DNA of 64,000 nucleotides, taken from the NCBI GenBank assembly GCA_965231865.1, contig CBDDOJ010000002.1, positions 248,001-312,000 of the forward strand, written 5' to 3'. Of this stretch, positions 51,131-60,794 are shown piece by piece. This DNA comes from WTGA01 sp965231865 (GTDB lineage: Bacteria > Pseudomonadota > Gammaproteobacteria > Arenicellales > Poriferihabitantaceae). Under the pieces are notes generated by a model. The model worked only from the letters and a program-made list of their open reading frames with translations, did not search any database and was not told where the DNA came from. Each line of letters starts with the position of its first letter. The first letter of the stretch is position 1. The translations under genes and the position numbers were made by a program.

Positions 51131-52513
51131 ATGGGAAAAGATAGTCTGAGAGATAAAAACAAATCAGTAGACGACCGTCCCGCCGATTCGTTCACGCTGA
51201 CGGATAACCGCACCAATGAAACCTGGACCCTCCCCGCCCGGGTCGGCGCGATGGGAAACCGATTGGTTGATGTCAAAGCACTGTATGGAGAGACGGGCCT
51301 GTTGACCTATGACCCGGGCTTCACTTCTACGGCTTCATGCACATCCAGCATCACTTATATCAATGGGACAGAAGGTATATTGCTGCACCGCGGATACTCC
51401 ATTGACGAGTTGGCCAACAAAAGCGATTTTATGGAAACCTGTTATCTGCTTTTGTATTCTGAGCTCCCCACTCCGGAGCAGCGGGCCTCCTTTATCCACG
51501 ACATCAAGCACCATACCCTGATTCATGAACAGCTTGCCCGCTTTTACCAGGGCTTCATGCGCAGCGCTCATCCCATGGCCATCATGGTGGGGGTTGTCGG
51601 GGCACTTTCGGCCTTTTACCATGACAACACCGATACCACGGACATTGCACACAGACGGCTTGCTGCCCACCGGCTGATTGCCAAAATGCCGACCATCGGC
51701 GCCTGTGCGTACAAGTATTCCCTTGGACTCCCGTTTCCAATCCCACAAAACGACCTGAGTTATTCGGAAAACCTGCTGCAAATGATGTTCTCCAATCCGG
51801 CGGAAGAGTACAAGATCAACCCGGTACTGGCCCGGGCCATCGACAAGATTTTGATCCTCCACGCAGACCACGAACAAAATGCGTCCACCTCAACCGTGCG
51901 CCTGGCCGGCTCCTCCGGCGCGAATCCCTATGCCTGTATCGCCGCGGGCATTGCCTCCCTCTGGGGTCCCGCCCATGGCGGGGCGAATGAGGCCGTGCTG
52001 AAAATGCTGGATGAAATCGGGTCTGTAGACCGGGTTCACAAGTATATCGCCAAGGCCCAGGACAAAAACGACAGTTTTCGCTTGATGGGTTTTGGGCACC
52101 GCGTCTACAAGAATTATGACCCAAGAGCCATGGTCATGCGCAAGACCTGCCATGACGTGCTGAAAGTGCTTGGCATTCATGATCCTCAGCTCGAGCTTGC
52201 CATGAAGCTGGAAGAGATCGCGCTCAAGGACAGCTACTTTATTGAGAAGAAGCTGTATCCAAACGTGGACTTCTACTCGGGGATTATCATGAAAGCCATG
52301 GGATTTCCCACCTCGATGTTCACGGTCATGTTTGCGATTGGCCGAACGGTGGGCTGGATCTCTCACTGGAAGGAGATGCTGGTGGATGAAGAGCACCGCA
52401 TCGGACGCCCGCGCCAGCTGTATTCCGGGGAGAAACAACGCAAGTATATCCCCCTTGACAAGCGGGGACACACCTCCAAGAAGACCAGCTGGTCATGGTT
52501 ATGGGGAAAGTGA
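51131..52513 (+). CDS. gltA: Type II citrate synthase GltA
   Basis: 460 residues from the ATG at 51131, which has GGAGAAG upstream; an upstream TTG at 51098 gives an unlikely extension. Catalytic His in LHADHEQNASTSTVRLAGSS, citrate His in ANEAVLKMLDEIG region (AHGGANEA), Asp in FPTSMFTVMFAIGRTVGW and RPRQLYSGE are conserved. Condenses oxaloacetate with acetyl-CoA. Upstream sequence is AT-rich (around 51055-51085), consistent with a strong promoter. Confidence 0.96.
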   Translation: MGKDSLRDKNKSVDDRPADSFTLTDNRTNETWTLPARVGAMGNRLVDVKALYGETGLLTYDPGFTSTASCTSSITYINGTEGILLHRGYSIDELANKSDFMETCYLLLYSELPTPEQRASFIHDIKHHTLIHEQLARFYQGFMRSAHPMAIMVGVVGALSAFYHDNTDTTDIAHRRLAAHRLIAKMPTIGACAYKYSLGLPFPIPQNDLSYSENLLQMMFSNPAEEYKINPVLARAIDKILILHADHEQNASTSTVRLAGSSGANPYACIAAGIASLWGPAHGGANEAVLKMLDEIGSVDRVHKYIAKAQDKNDSFRLMGFGHRVYKNYDPRAMVMRKTCHDVLKVLGIHDPQLELAMKLEEIALKDSYFIEKKLYPNVDFYSGIIMKAMGFPTSMFTVMFAIGRTVGWISHWKEMLVDEEHRIGRPRQLYSGEKQRKYIPLDKRGHTSKKTSWSWLWGK

Positions 52514-52538
52514 ATGAGCCTTCTGCGCTGATTGGATT

Positions 52539-52572
52539 CAAACCAGGGAATCCCGGTCCGGACCCTGGTTTG
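52539..52572 (+). terminator. Putative gltA terminator hairpin
   Basis: CAAACCAGGG (52539-48) pairs perfectly with CCCTGGTTTG (52563-72); a 14-base loop contains a smaller CCGG inverted repeat. No long T-run follows, but the strong stem just after gltA fits transcription termination. Confidence 0.5.
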
Positions 52573-52609
52573 CCGCGCCCACAGGGCCTGCAACGGTTAA
52601 AATCACACT

Positions 52610-52867
52610 ATGCACACTTGGGTCTATAAAGGCAGCCGGAAGGAAAATACCTATTTATACGTAACTGCAAAAGACCATTTTGACCGGGTTCCGGAAGCGT
52701 TGATTGACCTGCTCGGAAAACTGGAACTTGTCCTGCATACCGAACTGACGGAAAATCGCCGGCTGGCACAGGCGGATGCGAGCACCGTGATCCGGCAATT
52801 GAAGCAGGAAGGCTATTATCTGCAACTCCCTCCCGCAAAGGAGAGCCCGGACCGGATATGCTCGTAA
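52610..52867 (+). CDS. YcgL-domain protein
   Basis: 85 residues. The YcgL (DUF709) pattern is clear: KGSRKENTYLYVTAKDHFDRVPEALIDLLGKLELVL then LAQADASTVIRQLKQEGYYLQLPP. Small cytosolic protein of gammaproteobacteria, function not established. Overlaps the next gene by 10 bases. Confidence 0.88.
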   Translation: MHTWVYKGSRKENTYLYVTAKDHFDRVPEALIDLLGKLELVLHTELTENRRLAQADASTVIRQLKQEGYYLQLPPAKESPDRICS

Positions 52868-53214
52868 AAATCCTGTTCACGCTTCTGGTCATCATCGTTG
52901 TTGCCCTGGTTTTCCGTACCAAGCAGGGGGCGAGCCAATCGGTTTCGGCCAATGACCCGGTGGATGCCCGCTCATTGCCACCCCGGGTGGTTGCCTATGG
53001 CCTGGTGGGGGTTCTGATGCTCGTTTCGGTTGCCATCTTTGCCATCAAGTATCAGTCAGACAACCGGATTGTCAATATTTCTGTGATCGCCAAAGATGGC
53101 GAAAGCACCCTTTACCAGGCCCGGCACAAGGATATCAAGGGCAGGCAGTTCCTCACCCTGGATGGAAAACAGGTCGCGCTGGGTGAAAGCGACCGGGTTG
53201 AAATGGAAAACTAG
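52858..53214 (+). CDS. Uncharacterised membrane protein with two helices
   Basis: 118 residues. Helix 1 near the N-terminus (ILFTLLVIIVVALVF), helix 2 at about 47-66 (VVAYGLVGVLMLVSVAIFAI), then a soluble tail NISVIAKDGESTLYQARHKDIKGRQFLTLDGKQ. No family recognised. Overlaps the YcgL gene and is followed by the rhomboid gene 19 bases later, so likely one transcript. Confidence 0.75.
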   Translation: MLVKILFTLLVIIVVALVFRTKQGASQSVSANDPVDARSLPPRVVAYGLVGVLMLVSVAIFAIKYQSDNRIVNISVIAKDGESTLYQARHKDIKGRQFLTLDGKQVALGESDRVEMEN

Positions 53215-53232
53215 CCAGCGGCCTCCGGTCAC

Positions 53233-53850
53233 ATGGAAATCCCCAAAACCCCTCCCCTTACGATGGGCCTGGTGGCCGCATCCATCCTCATTTACCTCAT
53301 GATGAACCTGGGGCTGCAGCATGTCATCATTCCACCGTTGCTTATTTCGGAATACCTCCAGCCCACGCTTCCGGAAATTTTTACCGGGGAGGTCTGGCGG
53401 TTGGTGACCCCCGTGTTTCTCCATTTCGGCATTTTTCATATCGTGTTCAACATGCTGTGGACCTGGGAACTGGGACGCCTGATTGAATGGCGCCAGGGAA
53501 TCTGGCAGCTGGGGGCATTGACCCTGATTGTAAGCATCGTTGCAAACCTCGCCCAGTATTTTGTTTCCGGTCCATTGTTTGGCGGAATGTCGGGGGTGAT
53601 TTATGGTTATTTCGGCTACGTATGGGTCCAGAACCTGACCAATCCCCGTTTTGGCGTTCAGTTGAATCCGGCAATCGTCAAGCTGATGCTCGGATGGTTT
53701 GTGATTTGCTGGACGGGGCTTCTTGAGAAAATTTTCGGCATCGCCATTGCCAACACCGCACACACCGCCGGGTTGATCAGCGGTATGGTCGTCAGCCTGA
53801 TCGTGAGCGGCATCGTCCAAAGGAATATCCGGGGAAACCGGGGGGGCTGA
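53233..53850 (+). CDS. Rhomboid-family intramembrane serine protease
   Basis: 205 residues with six transmembrane segments. Catalytic Ser in FGGMSGVIYGYFG (GxSG) and His in ANTAHTAGLISG are present. HFGIFHIVFNMLWTWELGRLIE is the L1-loop/helix II pattern. It cleaves membrane-anchored substrates within the bilayer. Follows the two-helix protein by 19 bases. Confidence 0.92.
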   Translation: MEIPKTPPLTMGLVAASILIYLMMNLGLQHVIIPPLLISEYLQPTLPEIFTGEVWRLVTPVFLHFGIFHIVFNMLWTWELGRLIEWRQGIWQLGALTLIVSIVANLAQYFVSGPLFGGMSGVIYGYFGYVWVQNLTNPRFGVQLNPAIVKLMLGWFVICWTGLLEKIFGIAIANTAHTAGLISGMVVSLIVSGIVQRNIRGNRGG

Positions 53851-54184
53851 CCCGGCAACCGCTGCCGTTTCCGCGCGGCAGGGGATGGCGGCGTTGAAGG
53901 ACAGATTCCGGGAGAATCCATCGTCCCCGAAGCCGCTGTCCGGAGACAGGCCTGCGAGTCATCTGTGGATGCGATCCGGGGTTTTCGGCCAACCCTCCAA
54001 ATAAAGCGCCCGCCAACAACCAAACCAGAGCCCGTGTCCGGGTATCCGGTTCGCCGTACCCGGCGAAATCATTTTGACCCCGGGGCTTCGCCCTGGCGAG
54101 CTGGCGAGCCAGGACTTGCTTTGTATGGCCGCAACCGTTAAATTTCACCAAGGCAAAGATGGGGACGAGTAATCGGCCAGATCC
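53851..54184. other. Intergenic region before the T-box leader
   Basis: 334 bases after the rhomboid gene. A possible promoter for the leader transcript is TTGCTT (54116-54121), 17-base spacer, TAAATT (54139-54144). No gene seen. Confidence 0.35.
54116..54144 (+). promoter_or_regulatory. Candidate promoter of the ileS leader
   Basis: TTGCTT and TAAATT with 17-base spacing, placed some 45 bases upstream of the first recognisable T-box leader stem. Match to consensus is moderate only. Confidence 0.3.
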
Positions 54185-54480
54185 GGATATTCCTGGGTGA
54201 TGCCCAGGAATCAGCGAGTTGGGGATGGTGGAAGCCCAGTCGACGATTCCGATGAACATCACCCCGGAGCCGCTGAAAGAAAGGAGTCACTCCAAGTAGA
54301 TTCAGCCGGTTTGTTTCCGATACAAAACAAGAGTGATCTCTCAAACCGGTCATCCGTGGTGAAATGTCACTTGCCAAGGCAGGAAGCGTGAGCAACCTGC
54401 GAATTTCGGGTGGTACCGCGAACGAACATCGCCCCGGAGAGAAGGCTGGCAGAACGGCCCCCTCCGGGGTTTTTGTTTTC
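54185..54480 (+). promoter_or_regulatory. T-box leader RNA sensing tRNA-Ile, upstream of ileS
   Basis: About 295 nt. Stem I region has GGATGGTGGAAGCCC (distal part), then GAACATCACCCCGGAGCCGC, in which ATC (54258-60) is in the position of the Ile specifier codon. AGTAGA (54295-300) follows. Stem III is CCGGTTTG paired with CAAACCGG. The T-box GGGTGGTACCGCG lies at 54408-54420; its TGGT bulge (54411-14) would pair with the ACCA end of uncharged tRNA-Ile. A terminator follows directly. Uncharged tRNA-Ile should stabilise the antiterminator and switch on ileS. T-boxes are mainly a Gram-positive device, so finding one here is unusual. Confidence 0.88.
54432..54479 (+). terminator. T-box-controlled intrinsic terminator
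   Basis: CCCCGGAG (54432-39) pairs with CTCCGGGG (54462-69), then TTTTTGTTTT. Formation competes with the antiterminator that includes the T-box sequence upstream. This shows control at transcription elongation. Confidence 0.85.
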
Positions 54481-54524
54481 TGGCCGGTTAAAAATAATTG
54501 ATATATAGAAGGTAGAGTCGGACC

Positions 54525-57500
54525 ATGTTTGAAGAAGTACGAGGTCGATACAACGGGCCTGAACTGGAAGAGGAGATACTCGAATTCTGGGAAAAGAATG
54601 CCATTTTCGAAAAAACCCTGGAACAAAGCGAAGGAAGACCCCGGTTCAGTTTTAACGAAGGCCCGCCAACCGCAAACGGGCGACCCGGCATACACCATGT
54701 TTTGGCCCGCACGTTCAAGGATATCTACCCCCGCTTTCGATCCATGCAGGGCTTCCACGCCCCGCGCAAAGGGGGCTGGGATACCCACGGTCTTCCCGTT
54801 GAACATGAGATCGAAAAGCAACTGGGTATTTTTGACAAGAAGGAAATCGAAAGCCAAGTAGGCATTGCCGAATTTACCCGCCGCTGCCGGGAATCCGTCA
54901 TGACCTACATCGGCGAATGGGAACAGCTGACCCGCCGCATGGGATACTGGGTCAACCTGGACGAAGCCTATTACACCCTGGATAACCGGTATATTGAATC
55001 AACCTGGAATCTGCTCAAGCGAATCTGGGACAAGGACCTGATCTATAAAGGATACAAGGTGGTCCCCTACGACCCCCGCATCGGGGCCACCCTGTCCTCC
55101 CACGAGGTGGCCCAGGGTTACCGGGAAGTGGAGGACCCTTCCATCACCGTTAAATTCAACATTGAAGGGGAGGAGAATACCTCGTTTCTGGTCTGGACAA
55201 CGACTCCCTGGACGTTGCCTTCCAACCTGTTGCTTGCAGTGGGCACTGACATTGAGTATGACTTTGTCCAGTACAACGATGAAACCCTGGTCCTGGCGCG
55301 GTCCCGGGTGGAGGCCTGTTTCCACGAACAGCCCCACAAGGTAATCAAGACCGTCAGGGGCGCAGACCTCGCTGGCATGCGTTACCACCGATTGTTTGAT
55401 TTCCTGGAAATCGAATACGGAGATTGTTTTCGGGTCGTGGAGGCTGATTTCGTCAGCACTGAAGACGGCACCGGCATTGTTCACACCGCCCCGGCATACG
55501 GAGTCGATGATCTGTCATTGGGCCAGCGCGAGGGTCTTCCGGTGGTTCACGGCATCGGACTCGATGGTTGCTTCAAGGAAGAGGTGGCACCGGTAGCCGG
55601 CCTGTTTTTCAAGGATGCGGATCCGGTGATCAGCACTTTGCTGCGTGACCGCGGCCTGATGTTCCGGGAAGAGAGGGTGGTGCACAATTATCCGTTTGGC
55701 TGGCGCACCGGCGACCCGTTGATCTATTATGCCAAGGAAGCGTGGTATATCCGGACGACCCAGATCAAGGACCGCATGGTTGCCCTCAACCAGACCATCA
55801 ACTGGGTTCCGGAAACCATTCGTGATGGCCGGTTTGGAAACTGGCTTGAAAACAACGTTGACTGGGCGCTTTCCAGGGAACGGTTCTGGGGGACGCCGCT
55901 CCCTGTCTGGGCCAGCACACAGGGGGATTGCCTCTGTATCGGCTCACTCGGCGAACTGGAGCAGTTGACCGGCCGCTCCATGCAGGAGGTGGATTTGCAT
56001 CGTCCTGCCATCGATGAAATCACGTTTGAAATCAATGGACAGGAGTATCGCCGGGTCCCGGAAGTCATCGACTGCTGGTTTGATTCCGGGGCGATGTCCT
56101 ATGCACAATGGCATTATCCCTTTGAAAACCAGGACATTTTTGAAAAACACTTCCCGGCGGACTACATTTGCGAGGCCATCGACCAGACCCGGGGCTGGTT
56201 CTATACCCTGCATGCGATTGCGGCCCTGGTCGACGACAGCGTCGCATTCCGGAATTGCGTCTGTCTGAGCCACATCGTCGACAAACACGGGAAGAAAATG
56301 TCCAAGTCCCAGGGCAATATCGTTAATCCCTACGATGTGTTTGACACGGTGGGCACCGATGCGCTGCGCTGGCTTTTTCTTGCAAGAACAGCGCCGGACG
56401 TGCAAAAACGAATTTCCGTGGGGATTGTCAGGGAAGTGGCCGCAACGTTTGTCAATACCCTCTGGAACACCTATTCCTTTTTTGTTCTGTATGCGCGTCT
56501 TGACCAGGTCGACCTGAACCACCGGGTCCCCTTGGACAGTCGGCCGGAAATCGACCGCTGGATTCTGGCCCTGGCACACCGGACCCTGCAGCAGACCACG
56601 GAATTTCTGGAAAAATACGATGCGTTCAGTGCAGGGCAGGCCATCGAAAAGCTCGTCGACCAGTTGAGCAACTGGTACATCCGGAGAAATCGCCGCCGGT
56701 TCTGGAAAGCGGAAAGCGGAGACAACAAGCAGTCTGCCTACCTGACGCTGTTTGAGTGTCTGGACATTACCCAGCGCATCATCGCCCCCTTTATGCCATT
56801 TTTGAGCGAAGCGATGTATCGAAACTTGTCCCTGTTTGATGACCAGGCCAAACAAAGCATTCACCTCACCGCCTGGCCCAAATGCAATCCGGATTGCCTG
56901 GATGACGACCTGGTGTATGAAATGTCCGTGGTGCAGACAGTCGTTGGCCTGGGCCGCAGCGCACGGGAGAAAAGCCGGATCAGGGTTCGCCAGCCGCTTT
57001 CCCGGATACTCATTGCCGCTCCGGATGTTGCCGTGGAATCCATCGTGGAAAAACACCTTGCCCAAATTACGGAAGAACTCAATGTCAAGCAGGTTGAGTT
57101 TATTGATTCCGGGGACCAGCTGGTCCGCCATTCGGTGAAGCCGAACTTCCCAAGCCTGGGAAAACGCCATGGGAAACGAATGCCCCGGATCAAGGAAAGA
57201 CTGTCCCGGGCCACCGACCTTGAGATTGCGGAAATAATCCGGTTCAAGAACGCAGACCCTTCCCTTGGCCTCCCCCCGTTTCAACTGCTCGTGGATGGCG
57301 CCCCGGTGAACTTCGAGAGAGAAGACATCCTGCTTGAAACCACCTCTGCACAGGGGTTTGAATCCTGCGGTGCAGAGGGTTTCCTGCTGGCGCTGGATAC
57401 GAACCTGACCGAAGACCTCGTTCTGGAGGGCGTCGCAAGGGAAATTGTGCGCACCGTACAGGATGCGCGAAAATCCGCCGGGCGGGAAATTTCAGACCGG

Positions 57501-57683
57501 ATTGACCTCGCCATCACCGGCTCGGAAAAGGTGCGGGCTGCCCTGGACCGGTTCGGGGACTACATTGCATCGGAAACCCTGGCCGTTCGTCTTGACAGCG
57601 AGCTAAAGGAGGGACACAAATCAAAACACTCCCTCGGAAACGAGCATTGGGAAATCATAATCACGAGAGTTTATATCACGTAA
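54525..57683 (+). CDS. ileS: Isoleucyl-tRNA synthetase, type 2 (IleS2-like)
   Basis: 1052 residues. Class I HIGH motif appears as NEGPPTANGRPGIHHVLA near 43-60 and KMSKS as HGKKMSKSQGNIVNP near 590. The N-terminal wording (EGPPTANG, WDTHGLPVEHEIEKQLG, EFTRRCRESVM) and length fit the eukaryote-like type 2 group, which is less sensitive to mupirocin, not the ordinary type 1 of gammaproteobacteria in ribF-ileS-lspA operons. Editing domain TTTPWTLPSNLLLAVG is present. Stands alone behind a T-box, convergent with valS, which suggests horizontal acquisition with its own regulator. Confidence 0.93.
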   Translation: MFEEVRGRYNGPELEEEILEFWEKNAIFEKTLEQSEGRPRFSFNEGPPTANGRPGIHHVLARTFKDIYPRFRSMQGFHAPRKGGWDTHGLPVEHEIEKQLGIFDKKEIESQVGIAEFTRRCRESVMTYIGEWEQLTRRMGYWVNLDEAYYTLDNRYIESTWNLLKRIWDKDLIYKGYKVVPYDPRIGATLSSHEVAQGYREVEDPSITVKFNIEGEENTSFLVWTTTPWTLPSNLLLAVGTDIEYDFVQYNDETLVLARSRVEACFHEQPHKVIKTVRGADLAGMRYHRLFDFLEIEYGDCFRVVEADFVSTEDGTGIVHTAPAYGVDDLSLGQREGLPVVHGIGLDGCFKEEVAPVAGLFFKDADPVISTLLRDRGLMFREERVVHNYPFGWRTGDPLIYYAKEAWYIRTTQIKDRMVALNQTINWVPETIRDGRFGNWLENNVDWALSRERFWGTPLPVWASTQGDCLCIGSLGELEQLTGRSMQEVDLHRPAIDEITFEINGQEYRRVPEVIDCWFDSGAMSYAQWHYPFENQDIFEKHFPADYICEAIDQTRGWFYTLHAIAALVDDSVAFRNCVCLSHIVDKHGKKMSKSQGNIVNPYDVFDTVGTDALRWLFLARTAPDVQKRISVGIVREVAATFVNTLWNTYSFFVLYARLDQVDLNHRVPLDSRPEIDRWILALAHRTLQQTTEFLEKYDAFSAGQAIEKLVDQLSNWYIRRNRRRFWKAESGDNKQSAYLTLFECLDITQRIIAPFMPFLSEAMYRNLSLFDDQAKQSIHLTAWPKCNPDCLDDDLVYEMSVVQTVVGLGRSAREKSRIRVRQPLSRILIAAPDVAVESIVEKHLAQITEELNVKQVEFIDSGDQLVRHSVKPNFPSLGKRHGKRMPRIKERLSRATDLEIAEIIRFKNADPSLGLPPFQLLVDGAPVNFEREDILLETTSAQGFESCGAEGFLLALDTNLTEDLVLEGVAREIVRTVQDARKSAGREISDRIDLAITGSEKVRAALDRFGDYIASETLAVRLDSELKEGHKSKHSLGNEHWEIIITRVYIT

Positions 57684-57799
57684 CTTCTCCTCATACCATA
57701 CGGGCCGGTTTGGGTAACAACCGGGTACAAATGGATTCTTGACACGGCCGGTACCGAGCCAGGATTATCCTGTTTCGCCGGGTTCTTTCATGCCACCGC

Positions 57800-60682
57800 T
57801 CAAAGCGCCGATATTTTTTCGATCTGTTCTGCAATCCCCGCTTTCCGGGTATGGAGGTCGGCCAGCTTTGTCCTTTCGCTGTCCACCACAGCACGGGGGG
57901 CCTTGGACACAAACCCCTGGTTGTCCAGCTTCTTTGTGGTCCGGTGAATTTCATCGGCAAACCGCGCCAGCTGCTTTTCCAGGCGTTCCAGCTCGGCATC
58001 CTTGTCGATCAGGCCTGCAATGGGAACCAGGATACGCATCCCGCCAACCATGGTGACCGCGGATTCCGGTTCCTCCTCGCCCGGGTCCAGCACCCGGATG
58101 GGGGCCGTTTTCCCCACCACTTCCAGGTAAACCCGGTTCCGTCCCAGCCAGCCACGGTCCTGCCCGGAAGCATTGGCCGCCATGACCGGGACCCGCTTCC
58201 CGGGGGCCACATTCAATTCTCCCCGGATATTTCTGATTCCAAGAATAAATTCCATGACCCGGTTCATTTCTCTTTCGGCACCTTCGTCGATTTTGCCCGG
58301 GTCCCACTCCGGGTACGGCTGGGTCATGATGCTAACGCCTTCCCTGCCGGCCAACGGGGCAATGCGCTGCCAGATCTCTTCGGTAATGAACGGCATGAAA
58401 GGATGGGCAAGCCGAAGCATGGCTTCCAGCACCCTGACCAGGGTGCGCCGGATTCCCACCCGGGCTTGTTCCGTGCTGTGTTCATCGTTGAGCGCCGCTT
58501 TGCAGGACTCAAGATACCAGGCACAGTACTTGTTCCACATGAGGTCATAGAGTGCCTGTGCAGCATGATCAAACCGGTATCTGCGGATTCCATCGTCAAT
58601 CGCCTGTTCACTTCTTTGCAACTGGGAAATCATCCACTTGTCCGCAACGGACAGGGTGAAGCCGACGCCTTTTTGACCACAGTCCATGCCATCGGTGTTC
58701 ATCAATACAAAACGGGCTGCATTCCATATCTTGTTGCAAAAGTTCCGGTTCCCTTCAATCCGCTTCAAATCAAAATTGATGTCCCGGCCATTGGAGGCCA
58801 GGGAGGCGAAGGTGAAACGCAGTGCATCGGTCCCAAAACTCGGGATGCCCCCCGGAAAGTCCTTTCGGGTCTGTTTTGATATTTTTTCAGCGAGATGGGG
58901 CTGCATCATTCCCCGGGTCCTTTTCTCCACCAGGGACTCCAGGTCTATCCCGTCAATCAGGTCAATGGGATCCAGGACGTTGCCCTTGGACTTAGACATC
59001 TTCTGCCCGTGGGCATCCCGGATCAGGCCATGAATATAGACCTGGTGAAAGGGCACTTCGTCCATGAACACAATGCCCATCATGATCATTCTGGCCACCC
59101 AGAAGAATATGATGTCGAACCCCGTAACCAGCACACTGGTGGGATAGAAAGTGGACAGGCGAGGGGTTTTTTCCGGCCAGCCCAGGGTTGAAAACGGCCA
59201 CAATGCCGAACTGAACCAGGTGTCCAGAACATCCGCATCCTGTACAAGTTCAATGTCCCGGGAAAGACTGTGTTTCCGCCTGACATCCGCTTCATCATGG
59301 CCAACATAAATGTTCCCATCCGCATCATACCAGGCAGGAATTCGGTGACCCCACCATATTTGCCTGGAAATGCACCAGTCCTCAATATTGTCCATCCACT
59401 GGTAATAGGTCTTGCTCCAGTTGCCGGGTACAAACTCGATGTCCCCATTCCTCACAACCTCAATACAGGGGTCCGTGATCACGGTCTTTCCACCCGGCCT
59501 GCCATCCTCCAACCGGTCCCGGGTCATGTCTACAAACCATTGGTCCGTCAGATAAGGCTCAACGATGGCACCGGACCGGTCTCCCCGGGGCATCATCAGC
59601 CTGTGGGCATCGGCACGCTCCAGCAGTCCGGCCTTTTCCAGGTCTTCAACGATTCGGGTCCGGGCTTCCATCCGGTCCAGTCCGATGTAGGCCCGGGGAA
59701 TCAGCGTCCCTTCACACAGTTCGCCGTCATTGACATTGTCCCGAATCCCCGCATCCTCCGTAAAAATATTGATCAGTCCATGGTGCGGCTGGTCCAGCAT
59801 GTAATCCTGGTGCCGATGCCGCACCCACATCTGGTAATCATTGAAATCATGGGCCGGCGTAATCTTGACGCAGCCGGAGCCAAAATCCGGGTCCACGTAT
59901 TCATCGGCAATGACCGGGATTTTCCGGCCGGTCAACGGCAATTCCACAAATTGTCCGACCAGGTCCCGGTACCGGTCATCCCCAGGATGCACTGCCACGG
60001 CGCTGTCTCCGAGCATGGTTTCCGGGCGGGTGGTGGCCACCGTGACAGCTTGCCCCCCCGTGCAAAGGGGATAACGCAGATGCCAGAGGGTTCCATCCTC
60101 CTCCTGTGACAACACTTCCAGGTCAGACAGCGCAGTGTGCAGGACCGGGTCCCAGTTGACCAGCCGCTTCCCGCGATAAAGAATCCCCATCTCATAGAGC
60201 CGGATAAAGACTTCGCTGACCGCATGGCACAGTCCTTCATCCATGGTAAATCGCTCGTGCTCCCAGTCCAGCGACGCCCCCATGCGCCGGAGCTGCCGGG
60301 TGATCATGCCCCCGGATTCGGATTTCCATTCCCATATCTTTTTAATGAAGGGCTCCCGGCCGTAATCATGGCGGGTTTTCCCTTCCGCATTGATCAACCG
60401 TTCCACCACCATTTGCGTGGCAATTCCAGCATGGTCCATTCCTGCCTGCCACAGGGTACGGTCCCCTTTCATCCGGTGGTACCGGATCAACGCATCCATG
60501 ATCGTATCCTGGAAGGCATGCCCCATGTGCAGGCTTCCGGTGACATTGGGAGGCGGGATGACGATGCAGTAGGCATCGGTTTCATCCGCCTGTGGGTCTG
60601 GCGAAAAATACCCGCCCTGCTCCCAAAACCGGTACCAGCGGGATTCTATGGAACTTGGGTTATAGGATTTGTCCAGCGTCAT
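57800..60682 (-). CDS. valS: Valyl-tRNA synthetase ValS
   Basis: 960 residues from the ATG at 60682 (AGGA upstream); the open frame continues 134 residues further up through non-family sequence that overlaps holC. HIGH motif in PPPNVTGSLHMGHAF near 45-58, KMSKS in GQKMSKSKGNVLDPIDLIDG. The C-terminal coiled coil (AELERLEKQLARFADEI, DSERTKLADLHTRKAGIAEQIEKI) is characteristic of ValRS. Charges tRNA-Val and edits Thr. Follows holC in the usual pepA-holC-valS order. Confidence 0.96.
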   Translation of the reverse strand: MTLDKSYNPSSIESRWYRFWEQGGYFSPDPQADETDAYCIVIPPPNVTGSLHMGHAFQDTIMDALIRYHRMKGDRTLWQAGMDHAGIATQMVVERLINAEGKTRHDYGREPFIKKIWEWKSESGGMITRQLRRMGASLDWEHERFTMDEGLCHAVSEVFIRLYEMGILYRGKRLVNWDPVLHTALSDLEVLSQEEDGTLWHLRYPLCTGGQAVTVATTRPETMLGDSAVAVHPGDDRYRDLVGQFVELPLTGRKIPVIADEYVDPDFGSGCVKITPAHDFNDYQMWVRHRHQDYMLDQPHHGLINIFTEDAGIRDNVNDGELCEGTLIPRAYIGLDRMEARTRIVEDLEKAGLLERADAHRLMMPRGDRSGAIVEPYLTDQWFVDMTRDRLEDGRPGGKTVITDPCIEVVRNGDIEFVPGNWSKTYYQWMDNIEDWCISRQIWWGHRIPAWYDADGNIYVGHDEADVRRKHSLSRDIELVQDADVLDTWFSSALWPFSTLGWPEKTPRLSTFYPTSVLVTGFDIIFFWVARMIMMGIVFMDEVPFHQVYIHGLIRDAHGQKMSKSKGNVLDPIDLIDGIDLESLVEKRTRGMMQPHLAEKISKQTRKDFPGGIPSFGTDALRFTFASLASNGRDINFDLKRIEGNRNFCNKIWNAARFVLMNTDGMDCGQKGVGFTLSVADKWMISQLQRSEQAIDDGIRRYRFDHAAQALYDLMWNKYCAWYLESCKAALNDEHSTEQARVGIRRTLVRVLEAMLRLAHPFMPFITEEIWQRIAPLAGREGVSIMTQPYPEWDPGKIDEGAEREMNRVMEFILGIRNIRGELNVAPGKRVPVMAANASGQDRGWLGRNRVYLEVVGKTAPIRVLDPGEEEPESAVTMVGGMRILVPIAGLIDKDAELERLEKQLARFADEIHRTTKKLDNQGFVSKAPRAVVDSERTKLADLHTRKAGIAEQIEKISAL

Positions 60683-60794
60683 TGAATAATTTTCCTGGCC
60701 AGGTTTCATTGCTGCCGTGTCTGCCGAGGTTGGATAGTACCCTACGCCCATCTCCAGACCAACCTTGGGGACCCGGAAAGGCCGGTCCCCGGGA

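Noticed and set aside
55944..57284. 446-codon antisense frame inside ileS
   Set aside because: Shadow of the ileS coding frame; no motifs or ribosome binding site.
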